This document shows positions 16,459 through 24,779 of a DNA stretch of 34,747 nucleotides, piece by piece; position 1 is the stretch's first letter; each line of letters starts with the position of its first letter. The notes under the pieces are model-generated. The model was not told the origin of the DNA. It saw only the letters and a list, made by a program, of their open reading frames with translations, and did not search any database. The position numbers and the translations under genes were made by a program. This DNA comes from Anaerolineae bacterium (GTDB taxonomy: Bacteria; Chloroflexota; Anaerolineae; JAAYZQ01), in NCBI GenBank assembly GCA_016929795.1, contig JAFGIA010000456.1, forward strand, positions 1 to 34,747, read 5' to 3'.

Positions 16459-18085
16459 ACCCTTCTCCCTGTCCGGCTCCTTCGCCGAGTGAAACGGGCC
16501 TTCCGATACCAAGAACGAGGGCCTCGTAGGCACGCCGGGTCTGGTCATAGTCGCCATTCCGATCCAGGGCGATCCCACGCCCCAGGCACGACACGATCCG
16601 CCCCACTCCAGCCTCCGCCACCCGGCGCTCCAGCTTTTCGAGCAAGGCGGGAGCGCTGCCCGGTTCCGTGCTGCGCCCGTCCAGGATCATGTGCAGGTAC
16701 ACCCGGTCGACAGCGCGTTCAGCAGCCATTTGCAGCAAAGCCAATGGATAGTCGATGGACCCGTGAGAGCTTTTTTCGCTCAACAGTCCGATCAGGTGCA
16801 AGCTCGTGCCACGCCGTTTTACCTCATCGATCGCGCCGCACAGCACCTCGTTGCTGTAAAACGAGCCGTCTCGCATGGCCAGGTCGAGCCGCACGTCGTC
16901 TTGCAGCACCACGCGGCCGGCGCCCATATTCATGTGACCCGCCTCGGAATTACCCGGCTTGCCCTCACGCAGGCCCACCGCCTCGCCCGCCGCCTGCAAA
17001 CGCGACGTGGGCAAGTGCTGGATGAGATCGTCCCACACCGGCGTCGATGCCAGCCAGATCGGATTTGTGTCGTCGTCCCGGCCCAGACCCCAACCGTCGA
17101 GGATCAACAAGAGCACGCGTCGACGCCCACCCCAGTCATAGCCGGGCACCAGGCTCTCGCCTGTCATGGCCTCTGGCGGCACGAGCCCGAGGGCCGATAA
17201 AACAGTCGGCGCGACATCGGCGAGGTTGCCGTCGCGCACCGTGACGGGCGCAGATGCGCCTGGCTCGATCAGGATGAAGGGCACAGGGTTGGCCGTGTGC
17301 GACACGTGCGGACGGCCGTCAGGGTGGACCATCTCTTCCAGGTTACCGTGATCGGCCGTCACCAGCATCACGTACCCCGCCGCACGCGCGGCGGCGGCGA
17401 TCTCTCCCAACCGCCCATCCACCAGCGTGGCGCACGCCAGCTTGGCCTGGCGGCTCTGCGTGTGCCCCAGCACGTCGCCATTTGCCAGGTTCGCCACCAC
17501 CAGGTTGTATCCCTCTCTCATACCGCGCCGAACCTGCGCTGTGACCTCGGCCAGGCTCAGCCCTGGCACCTGCTCGAAGGGAAGCCCGTGCGGCGAGGGA
17601 ACGCGCACATCGTCCTGCCCGGCGAAGGGCTGGGGCGACCCGCCGTTGAAGAAATAGGTCACGTGCGCATACTTTTCCGACTCGGCGATGCGCGCCTGGC
17701 GCAGCCCTGCACGGCTGACCACCTCGCCCAGCGTCCCCTCGATCGCCGTCGGGGCAAAAGCCACCGGCAGGCGCCTGAGCTTTTCGTGGTATAGGGTCAG
17801 GATCACGAACAGGAGGTCGTCAAGCTGACGCCTCGGAAAACGATCCAGCGTGGGATCGACAAAGGCTTCTGTGAGCTGGATCTCGCGCTCGCCGCGGCGG
17901 CAGCAAAAGACGACGCCATCGCCGTCCCGGATACGGCCGGCAGGCTCCCCTCTGCTATCGACCACGATGGTCGGTTCGAGCCAATAGTCGGTCTGGCCAG
18001 CGCGATACAGGGCCCGGACGGCATCGGCAAGAATCGTGCCACCACCGGCGGGGTGCCCTCCGCCCACAACTTGCTCACTCCTCAT
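16448..18085 (-). CDS. Circularly permuted cofactor-independent phosphoglycerate mutase (iPGM)
   Basis: This single 545-residue frame contains all the motifs of 2,3-bisphosphoglycerate-independent phosphoglycerate mutase, but in swapped order. It opens with the family's C-terminal half: TDYW near 32, Arg64/Arg67, SEKYAHVTYFFNGG with Lys138, ANGDVLGH (Asp204, His208), TADHGN (Asp245, His246) and His263. After MTGESL and about 8 linker residues comes the normal N-terminal half: LLILDGWG (Asp330), the phospho-serine motif GNSEAGH (Ser380), His441, DGRS, Arg503 and Arg509. Spacing agrees with the Geobacillus enzyme (D12, S62, H123, R185, R191 here +318; D403, H407, D444, H445, H462 here -199; numbering recalled from memory). 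Only the position of D154 differs (Ser472). ATGA overlap with the upstream HAD gene. Confidence 0.9.
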   Translation of the reverse strand: MRSEQVVGGGHPAGGGTILADAVRALYRAGQTDYWLEPTIVVDSRGEPAGRIRDGDGVVFCCRRGEREIQLTEAFVDPTLDRFPRRQLDDLLFVILTLYHEKLRRLPVAFAPTAIEGTLGEVVSRAGLRQARIAESEKYAHVTYFFNGGSPQPFAGQDDVRVPSPHGLPFEQVPGLSLAEVTAQVRRGMREGYNLVVANLANGDVLGHTQSRQAKLACATLVDGRLGEIAAAARAAGYVMLVTADHGNLEEMVHPDGRPHVSHTANPVPFILIEPGASAPVTVRDGNLADVAPTVLSALGLVPPEAMTGESLVPGYDWGGRRRVLLLILDGWGLGRDDDTNPIWLASTPVWDDLIQHLPTSRLQAAGEAVGLREGKPGNSEAGHMNMGAGRVVLQDDVRLDLAMRDGSFYSNEVLCGAIDEVKRRGTSLHLIGLLSEKSSHGSIDYPLALLQMAAERAVDRVYLHMILDGRSTEPGSAPALLEKLERRVAEAGVGRIVSCLGRGIALDRNGDYDQTRRAYEALVLGIGRPVSLGEGAGQGEGYDN

Positions 18086-18837
18086 CGGCCATCATTCCTG
18101 CCGTCGCGTGGCGGGAAAATGTCAAGGAGCTCGCGGAACTCGTAGATGACCTTGTCCGGTTCATCCGTCGTCGTGGGCGGTTCTTTCGCCAGCGTCGCCG
18201 GTTCCATCAGGATCAGGACCATCCCATATCCCGCCAGCCGCGCGCCGAGCACATCGCGCGACGGATTATCGCCCAGGTACATCGAGTGCGATGGTTCGAC
18301 GCCAAGCCGGCGGGCCGCGTCGAGATAGATCTCGGGGCCGGGCTTGCGGGTCCCCGTTTTCGAAGACAGAACCACGGCATCAAAACAGTCGGTTAACCCG
18401 TCAGTCTCCAGCCAGTCGGGAATCTCGGTCTCGGTAATCGTGTTTGCAATGATCCCCAGCCGGTAGCCGCGCTTGCACAGCTCCAGCACCACCGGCTTGA
18501 CATCAGGCCGCGCCATCCGCCGCCCATCCCTGTCACGCCACAGCCGCGTAAGCCTGCCTGCCTGTGGCGCAATCTGGTCGTATGGCAGATCGGGCAGCAT
18601 CCACTTGGTCCATAATTCCCGTTCGGATGCCTCCACGAGGTCCACTTTGGCCCGCTTACGATAGACCTTGTACCGCTCCTCCAGCCGCTCGCACAGCGCC
18701 TCTGGCGTTTCCCCTGTGCCGACCAGCTCTGCGAGCTGCTGCCGGGCCTGCGCCTGGAATGCTTCATCCTTGACCACGATCCGCATCGTATTGCCCACGT
18801 CGATGAACAGGGCTTCAATGTTGGCGGCTCCGTCCAT
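18082..18837 (-). CDS. HAD-family hydrolase (third of three tandem), DxG-type motif I
   Basis: The 251-residue protein is a class-I HAD: motif I FIDVGNT with nucleophile Asp13, motif II IIANT near 131, motif III Lys in GTRKPGPEIY near 162 and motif IV GDNPSRDV near 189. The residue two after the nucleophile, normally the Asp acid/base, is Gly15. It resembles the first HAD of the set (GYRLGII, SRDV-GAR). AGGAGGAG precedes ATG 18837, and its stop overlaps the mutase start (ATGA). It probably removes phosphate from a small molecule, but the missing Asp makes activity uncertain. Confidence 0.85.
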   Translation of the reverse strand: MDGAANIEALFIDVGNTMRIVVKDEAFQAQARQQLAELVGTGETPEALCERLEERYKVYRKRAKVDLVEASERELWTKWMLPDLPYDQIAPQAGRLTRLWRDRDGRRMARPDVKPVVLELCKRGYRLGIIANTITETEIPDWLETDGLTDCFDAVVLSSKTGTRKPGPEIYLDAARRLGVEPSHSMYLGDNPSRDVLGARLAGYGMVLILMEPATLAKEPPTTTDEPDKVIYEFRELLDIFPPRDGRNDGR

Positions 18838-18848
18838 TCGTTCTCCTC

Positions 18849-19523
18849 CTACCTATCTGATCCCCCAAAGATCGGAACGTCAAGTAGATCCAGGAGTGAC
18901 TGGGCGTAATAGTCTGCCCTGGCCCCCGGATCGTAGAGCACGGCCACAGCCAACAGTCCGGCCCGGCGTGCGCCTTCGAGTTCATCCGCGGCGTGGCCCA
19001 CGAAAGCCGATTCGTTGGGGCTCAGATGTGCCTGTTCTACCGCGCGCACATAGATCGCAGGGTCCGGCTTGTGCATCCCGAGGACTGTGGAGCAGGCCAA
19101 CACGTCGATGAACTCGGACACCCCCACCTGATCGAGCCAGCGTCGTTTGCGCGATAGCGAATGGATCGTGTCGGTGATGATCCCGAGGAGGAATCCGCGA
19201 TCCCTCAACCGGGCCAGGGCCTCTCGCGCGCCGGGAATCGCCACAACCTGATCCGAGTGCTCGCTGATCTGGTCAACCAGCGCGCTCCGATCTTGGGCGT
19301 CGGCCACTCCATACATCTGCAGCAGTCGATCCCAATACGCATCGGCACTTGTGCGCCCCTTGTTGGCGTCGGATCGCAGCACCCGTTGGCGTGCCAGGTC
19401 CTGAGCCGAGAGCCTTGACGATAGCCCCCTTTCGACAAGCAATCTCTCAACCAGCCTGCTCGTCGGCTCAGCCCGGGTATAGAGCACCCCCGCCGCATCA
19501 AAAAAGATCCCCCTAATGCCCAT
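18849..19523 (-). CDS. HAD-family protein (second of three tandem) with altered motifs I and IV
   Basis: The 224-residue protein is HAD-like: motif I FFDAAGVLY with Asp9 but Ala11 in place of the acid/base Asp, motif II ITDT near 111, and motif III Lys in GMHKPDPAIY near 144. Motif IV reads VGHAADELEGA, with His where the first metal-binding Asp is usual. Two changed catalytic positions suggest altered chemistry or a non-catalytic role. DxA in motif I also occurs in phosphonatases, but the rest is plain subfamily I. ATG 19523 overlaps the upstream gene by 11 nt, following GGAGGCGG; the next gene starts 11 nt after its stop. Confidence 0.82.
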   Translation of the reverse strand: MGIRGIFFDAAGVLYTRAEPTSRLVERLLVERGLSSRLSAQDLARQRVLRSDANKGRTSADAYWDRLLQMYGVADAQDRSALVDQISEHSDQVVAIPGAREALARLRDRGFLLGIITDTIHSLSRKRRWLDQVGVSEFIDVLACSTVLGMHKPDPAIYVRAVEQAHLSPNESAFVGHAADELEGARRAGLLAVAVLYDPGARADYYAQSLLDLLDVPIFGGSDR

Positions 19524-20292
19524 ACGCCGCCTCCACCGGACGACCGACAAGGTCAACCACCTCCATCAAATCGTGAACCACCGCATCGGCGGCGACAGGC
19601 TCCGTAGTGCGATCCGCCTTGTCTGTGAGAAACGACTTGATCTGGATCACGAGGCCGAAATGAGCACGTCGGGCGCCAATCACATCACGAGAGACCGTAT
19701 CGCCCACGTAGGCACACGCTGCAGGCGACAGCCGCAGCAAGCGGGCCGCCTCCTCGAAAATGCGCGCGTTCGGCTTTCGCCGCCCGAACTCGACACTCGT
19801 CAGCACCGGATCGAAATAGTGGGCGATGCCATACTCCGCTAGCTTGCCCGGCACCAGCCGGCGGCTCATCACGTTCGAGATGACCCCCAGGCGATAGCCC
19901 GCTCTGCGCAGTGACTCGAGGACCGCCGCTGCTTCGGGCCGCAGGCTGCGAACGTAATAATGGGTCTCGTAGAAAAGCATGAGTTCGTCGGCCACAGAAG
20001 CCAGCCGCTCCCGGGGCAGATCGTGGCCGGCAAAGATAAACTCTGTCCACACCCTTTCAGGCGGGAGCTCGATATCGCCATTTTCGCGCCACGCCTGGTA
20101 TGCCGCAAGCCCCGCCAGCACCGCGCTGTGCAGCTCCGGCAAACTCAGGGCCGGTTCAAGATCGAGCGCACGCAGCAGCTCGCGCAGACCCTTTGTCGCC
20201 TCCTCGCGCAGCCTACTGTCATAGTAGAGGTTCTCAAGCGTACCGCCCATGTCGAAAAGGACGGCCTGAATACGCTCCATCGTCGTTTTCAA
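19513..20292 (-). CDS. HAD-family hydrolase (first of three tandem), DxG-type motif I
   Basis: The 259-residue protein has motif I LFDMGGTL (Asp14, Gly16 replacing the usual Asp), motif II VISN near 135, motif III Lys in FGRRKPNARIF near 167 and motif IV GDTVSRDVIGAR near 191. It is the closest paralogue of the third HAD. The start is uncertain: TTG 20292 has GGAG at a good distance, whereas ATG 20280 in the same frame has none, so I favour TTG. It follows the binding-protein gene after about 100 nt containing a strong stem-loop, and overlaps the next HAD by 11 nt. Confidence 0.83.
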   Translation of the reverse strand: MKTTMERIQAVLFDMGGTLENLYYDSRLREEATKGLRELLRALDLEPALSLPELHSAVLAGLAAYQAWRENGDIELPPERVWTEFIFAGHDLPRERLASVADELMLFYETHYYVRSLRPEAAAVLESLRRAGYRLGVISNVMSRRLVPGKLAEYGIAHYFDPVLTSVEFGRRKPNARIFEEAARLLRLSPAACAYVGDTVSRDVIGARRAHFGLVIQIKSFLTDKADRTTEPVAADAVVHDLMEVVDLVGRPVEAAYGH

Positions 20293-20320
20293 GAGTCATA
20301 TCTCCAGTATCGCCCTTGTG

Positions 20321-20365
20321 CCGGTCTCTGGACACGGACCAGGTGCATCCGTGTCCAGAGGCCGG
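20321..20365 (-). other. Strong stem-loop after the binding-protein gene
   Basis: Arms 20321-20338 and 20348-20365 form an 18-bp stem with one G-T wobble and a 9-nt loop, about 30 nt after the binding-protein stop. No T run follows on either strand, so it looks like an mRNA-stabilising or processing hairpin rather than a terminator. Confidence 0.7.
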
Positions 20366-20393
20366 GATCCCACCCCTACAATCCGCCTACTTG

Positions 20394-21614
20394 TTAGGGT
20401 GCCAGGAAATTGAGCGCCCAGAAGTCACGGATCTGGCTCAAGTTTTGATACGCAAAGAGATCATCGCTGGGCCAGAGCACGATTTCATCTCTTGCCGGCA
20501 TGCCTTCGGCAATCGGAAGCCCATCCACACCCGGATAGGCGCCCATTCGATTCCACGGATCGAACCCCTCCTCAGAGAGGGCGAACTTGATGAATAACTT
20601 GGCCGCATTCGGGTGCGGCGCATTGTTTGCGATCCCCAGGTAGGTGGCTTTCAGAATGCCGACCGTCGGCTCCAGGCCATAGCAGGGCGCCATGGCCAGC
20701 TCGCCTTCCATCGTATTCTCATAACTCGACAAACCGGTCCAGCCGTACCCCGGCTCGACCGCGGAATCCATCCCCAGCGTCGCAAACGCCGCGTCCACCT
20801 CGTCCCCGCCCGGTTGAATGCCAGGCTGGTTTTGAGCCAGCTTTTTCAAAAAGAGGTAGCCGGCGTTAGCGATATCCTCGGTGTACGCCTCGTCCTCCGT
20901 CCACTCCTTGCCATAATACGCCTGGTACGCTGCCGCCATCTCGTCCGCGTGCTGCACGATCAGTGCGATCTTGGCCGTTGTGCTACTGTCAGAGATCGGG
21001 TCTTCCATGTAGAATTTCCCCTTCAACGCCGGCTCGGTGAACTGCCACCAGTTGTTGATCGGGCAGCCATCGGGATTGATCTCCTGGTTGTAGCCGATTA
21101 CGTCAACAGAGCGGCGAGCGATGGCGAACGGCCGGTCGGGCTTGATCTCGGGCCCCGTCAAGCCGGGCGGCAGGTACCACCAGATCCACTGGTTCGGCAC
21201 AAACTCGCCATAGAGCAAATGCCCATCGCTATTGAACCAGACGTCGCCGACCACGTTCCCGGCTTCCTGCTCGGCACTCATCTTGACCGCAATGTCATCG
21301 GTGTCGCCACCTGCCAACTTGATGTCGGGGTACAACGCGTTCCACGGCTCGATCAGCTTTTCGATCTTGGACGAGTTGGAATAGACGACCACCTCCCCTT
21401 CCTCTTTGGCTGCCGCTTCGATCGCAGCCCAGTCCTCCGTCTCGGGCGTCCACGGACCTACGGTGTGCTCTTTGGCCCACTGCTCTGCAGCGGTCAACGA
21501 TTCCCCCTCTGCCGGCACCGCCGTGGCTTCTCCCTCCGTTGCCTCCGGTGTGCCGCAGCCTGCCAACAATGCGACCACGAGGCAAAAGATGAACCATCGT
21601 GTAAACATTTTCAT
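20394..21614 (-). CDS. ABC importer extracellular solute-binding lipoprotein (AfuA/FbpA/PhnS-like)
   Basis: The 406-residue protein begins with a lipoprotein signal (KMFTRW, hydrophobic core, LLAGC with Cys20). The mature part shows the family 1/6 binding-protein pattern: EGEVVVYSNSSKIEKLIEPW near 90, KMSAEQEAGNVVGDVWFNSD near 128, and a C-terminal PHPNAAKLFIKFALSEEGF. Relatives bind iron(III), putrescine, 2-aminoethylphosphonate or hexose phosphates; nothing here decides among them. AGGAGAG precedes ATG 21614; the longer frame adds a non-signal extension. It follows the ATPase gene after 141 nt and precedes the HAD genes. Substrate capture outside the membrane is the likely role. Confidence 0.88.
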   Translation of the reverse strand: MKMFTRWFIFCLVVALLAGCGTPEATEGEATAVPAEGESLTAAEQWAKEHTVGPWTPETEDWAAIEAAAKEEGEVVVYSNSSKIEKLIEPWNALYPDIKLAGGDTDDIAVKMSAEQEAGNVVGDVWFNSDGHLLYGEFVPNQWIWWYLPPGLTGPEIKPDRPFAIARRSVDVIGYNQEINPDGCPINNWWQFTEPALKGKFYMEDPISDSSTTAKIALIVQHADEMAAAYQAYYGKEWTEDEAYTEDIANAGYLFLKKLAQNQPGIQPGGDEVDAAFATLGMDSAVEPGYGWTGLSSYENTMEGELAMAPCYGLEPTVGILKATYLGIANNAPHPNAAKLFIKFALSEEGFDPWNRMGAYPGVDGLPIAEGMPARDEIVLWPSDDLFAYQNLSQIRDFWALNFLAP

Positions 21615-21755
21615 CACTCTCTCTCCTTTTGAGCTTGGATTCTCGACCACACAGTCAGAACGCGCACCGGTCTCCCTTTTTTCCTTCTATGGCCGCCTCC
21701 TTTCCTCCTGCCAAGAGCGCCTCAGGATGAAAGCAATGCCTCTCTCATTCCGCCC

Positions 21756-22835
21756 TCAGTTCGTGATCAGGTTGCCACTCTCCTTGGCGTACAAGTTGAT
21801 GGTCTCTGCATTGAACTGCAGCCAGATTTTATCGTCCATCGCCACCTTGCTGATCCCGGGCTCTTTGACCGTGACTTCCAGCTTGCCCGTCCTGGCCACG
21901 ATGGTCGTGTCTGCGCCGGCAGGTAGAACCGAATAAGCAACACACTCCAGCGCGTTCGGGATGGGTGTCAGCGAGATCGACACATCCTCCGGGCGAATGG
22001 CCACCCACACAGGCCCCAGGTTATTTTTGCTAACAGTCGAAGCAGTAAAATTGCCGATCTTGACTGCATTACCTTCGACCACCCCCTCAAGCAGGTTCAC
22101 CTTGGGGTTGCCGATGAAATCTGCCACAAACAGGTTGGCGGGGTAGCGATAGATGATATCGGGGCTGTCCAACTGCTGCAAAACGCCATCCTTCATCACC
22201 GCAATGTCGGTGGACATGGTCAGTGCTTCTACCTGATCATGTGTTACGTACACCGTGGTCGCGCCGGCAACACGGTGCAGGTGTTTGATCTCGGCGCGCA
22301 TGTCCATGCGCAGGCGTGCGTCGAGATTGGAAAGTGGCTCGTCCATCAAAAAGACCTTGGGGCGGTAGGCGAGCATCCGCGCCAGTGCGATCCGCTGCTG
22401 CTGGCCGCCGCTCATCTCGCGTGGATAACGGTCTTCAAAGCCATCCATCTGCACCTCGGCCAGAGACTCTTTCACCCGTTTGTCCATTTCTTGCTTGGGC
22501 AGCTTTTGCACTTCGAGCGCGAATGTCATGTTCTTGTATACTGTCATGTGTGGCCACAACGCATAGTTCTGGAACACGAGCCCCAGGTTTCTCTGTCCTG
22601 GCGGCAACGATATCCCGCGCGCGTGCGAAAACACGAGGCTGTCCCCGATATAGATCTCGCCGGCATCCGGGTCTTCCAGGCCGGCAATGCAACGCAGCAA
22701 GGTCGTCTTGCCACACCCGGAAGGCCCCAGCAGCGTCAGAAATGCTCCCGGGTTGATCGTCAGGCTGAGGTCATTTACGGCAGTCACTTCGCCGAACTTT
22801 TTTGTCAGATTCTTGATGGTAATAGTCGCTTTCAC
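21756..22835 (-). CDS. ABC importer ATP-binding protein (PotA/UgpC/FbpC type)
   Basis: The 359-residue ATPase has Walker A GPSGCGKTT (37-45), signature MSGGQQQR near 135, Walker B VFLMDEPLSNLD near 155 and the switch His in VTHDQVEA near 190, followed by a TOBE-type regulatory region (about 240-355, with WVAIRPEDV). It energises the adjacent fused permease. The start is GTG 22835 after AAGGGGGAAG; its 5' end is 11 nt from the permease stop, so they are co-transcribed. Confidence 0.93.
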   Translation of the reverse strand: MKATITIKNLTKKFGEVTAVNDLSLTINPGAFLTLLGPSGCGKTTLLRCIAGLEDPDAGEIYIGDSLVFSHARGISLPPGQRNLGLVFQNYALWPHMTVYKNMTFALEVQKLPKQEMDKRVKESLAEVQMDGFEDRYPREMSGGQQQRIALARMLAYRPKVFLMDEPLSNLDARLRMDMRAEIKHLHRVAGATTVYVTHDQVEALTMSTDIAVMKDGVLQQLDSPDIIYRYPANLFVADFIGNPKVNLLEGVVEGNAVKIGNFTASTVSKNNLGPVWVAIRPEDVSISLTPIPNALECVAYSVLPAGADTTIVARTGKLEVTVKEPGISKVAMDDKIWLQFNAETINLYAKESGNLITN

Positions 22836-22846
22836 GGTCTTCCCCC

Positions 22847-24682
22847 TTACATTCCGAGTCCCTTTTTGAGGCTGCCACCGCGGAACCGGCTGATGATAAA
22901 GTTCCCGGTTGCGACAATAGAAATCAAGATCAAGATGACAACATTCGCCATCTGGCCGTCTCCATTTTCGATATAAAACATCGTCTGGCTGGCCAGCACC
23001 TGCGTTTCAGGCGTCACCAGTAGGATGATCAGAGACAGCTCGCGCATGACCGTGATAAAGGTGAGCAAAAAGCCTGACACAAACCCGGCGCTCGTCAACG
23101 GGAATATGATCGCTCTGAAGCGCCGCCACACGCTCGCCCCCGCGATCGTCCCCGCTTCTTCCAGCTCTCGCCCCACCTGCATCATGGCCGAAACGCCCGA
23201 CCGGGAAGAGTAGGGGATCTTGTCGGCCACCGACACCACCACCAACAGCGCAAACGTGCCGTACAACGCGGGGATCGGCCCCAGCGGTTTCACAAACATG
23301 GCAATATACACTGCACCAAAGGCGATGCCGGGGATCACATACGGGATAAAGGCCACCTGCTCGACCAGCTTGCTCAGCCGCGTGCCGCGCCCCTTGACCA
23401 CGGCATAGCCGATGAAAATCCCAAACAGGGCCGTAAAGAACGCCGTGGATAGGGCGAGCCGGATCGAGTTCCAGGCGGTGCGCCAGATCTTGGGATTGAG
23501 CAGCACCCCCGGCTCTCCATGGTTATATTTTGTGCCACGCTCGCCGATCCAGTGTTGCAGAGAGAGATTGTCCAGGCTATAGTTTCCATCCTGCAGCATC
23601 AGCGAGGACCAGATCAGGAGGCCGAGAGGAACGACGATCACCAGGATCTGGAAAACGATCACGCAGGCGAGTAGTATCTTTTTGCTGTGGCCCAGCTTGG
23701 TTACCTGTGCCACAAAGCCACGCCCACCGATCGTCTCGTAGCTTTTCCGTGTCCCCACCAGCTTCTGGTTCAGGTTGATAATCACCAGCGAGAACAAGAT
23801 CAGGACAATTGCCAGAACAAAAGCATCCGCCTTGTCCCCGACCCCGATGCTTCCCCGGATCATCGTGGACACCACATAGTAACGCACCGGGGTGCCCAGG
23901 ATGTTCGGCCCACCAAAGGTACCCATCACCTTCGAAAAGGTCATGATCACACCCGACAGGATGGCCGGCATCACCAGCGGGAAGGTAATCTTGCGCAGGA
24001 TGCGCCTGCGGCTGGCACCGGCCAGCTCGCCCGCTTCTTCGAGGTTCGAGTCGATCGACATCAGCGCCGCCGACACAAAGAGAAAAAAGAAGGTATAGTA
24101 GTGCAGCGCGCTGCAGATCATGATCGGCACCGGACCGTACGACAGCCAGTTCGGTGGGCTCTGCCCCACCAGGTACTCGAACACGCCAGGCGTCCCCCCT
24201 GATAGCCTGTTCTTGAAAAAGACGAGCCAGGCCTGGGCCAGGGTCCACGACGGCATGATGTACGGAATCAACGCCAGTTGGTTGACCAGCTTTCTGCCGG
24301 GCATATCCGTGCGCACTACCAGCCAGGCCAGCGAGCCACCAATTGCCAGCGCAAGCAGCGTGGCCCCCGTGGCGATCGTCAGCGAATGCACCAGCGGGGT
24401 GTGCAGGTAGATTTTACCCAAGGGCCCAGTGATCATTCTGGCGTAATGAAACAGGGTGAGTCCGCCTGCCTCGGCGCCTGGGTTGCCGATCAGATCGCGC
24501 GGCTGCCACGTGACTGTTGTCAGCACCATCCGGTACAGGGGGATGATCACCATATAGAACATCAGGAAGAGCATAATCAACGATAGGATGACCTCGGTGC
24601 GTGTCAGCCAGCGGAAGAACCTTCTCATGCTGGCTACAAGGCGCGGAGAAGGCGTCTGCTGAGCAATTGCCGGAGCTGCCAT
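22847..24682 (-). CDS. ABC importer fused two-domain permease (FbpB/ThiP-like)
   Basis: The 611-residue membrane protein contains two permease domains in one chain, with about twelve membrane segments. Two EAA loops prove the duplication: EEAGELAGASRRRILRKITFP near residue 230 and EEAGTIAGASVWRRFRAIIFP near 500. Such fused permeases work with one binding protein and an ATPase homodimer, which are the next two genes. ATG 24682 has an AGGAGGG site; the ten-codon upstream extension lacks one. A 97-nt gap with a GC-rich 6-bp hairpin (24699-24717) just before the ribosome site separates it from rpiR. Confidence 0.92.
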   Translation of the reverse strand: MAAPAIAQQTPSPRLVASMRRFFRWLTRTEVILSLIMLFLMFYMVIIPLYRMVLTTVTWQPRDLIGNPGAEAGGLTLFHYARMITGPLGKIYLHTPLVHSLTIATGATLLALAIGGSLAWLVVRTDMPGRKLVNQLALIPYIMPSWTLAQAWLVFFKNRLSGGTPGVFEYLVGQSPPNWLSYGPVPIMICSALHYYTFFFLFVSAALMSIDSNLEEAGELAGASRRRILRKITFPLVMPAILSGVIMTFSKVMGTFGGPNILGTPVRYYVVSTMIRGSIGVGDKADAFVLAIVLILFSLVIINLNQKLVGTRKSYETIGGRGFVAQVTKLGHSKKILLACVIVFQILVIVVPLGLLIWSSLMLQDGNYSLDNLSLQHWIGERGTKYNHGEPGVLLNPKIWRTAWNSIRLALSTAFFTALFGIFIGYAVVKGRGTRLSKLVEQVAFIPYVIPGIAFGAVYIAMFVKPLGPIPALYGTFALLVVVSVADKIPYSSRSGVSAMMQVGRELEEAGTIAGASVWRRFRAIIFPLTSAGFVSGFLLTFITVMRELSLIILLVTPETQVLASQTMFYIENGDGQMANVVILILISIVATGNFIISRFRGGSLKKGLGM

Positions 24683-24779
24683 CTTTGCCCTCCTATAGGC
24701 CGGGGGCTCCACCCGGCAACCTGCCTATCGTCTCTGGCATCATCATTGACCCGCCTCCATTCGTTCGTGCAACCGAGGC

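Noticed and set aside
16448..18085. Two separate half-genes of phosphoglycerate mutase or a sequence artefact
   Set aside because: One uninterrupted frame covers both halves, the linker is in frame, and residue spacing matches the canonical enzyme on both sides.
18849..19523. Middle HAD as a phosphonatase because of DxA in motif I
   Set aside because: The phosphonatase cap lysine region and DWAGT context are not present, and no phosphonate genes are nearby.
24699..24717. Small GC hairpin before the permease ribosome site
   Set aside because: Only a 6-bp stem with no T tail; too weak to call a regulatory element in GC-rich sequence.
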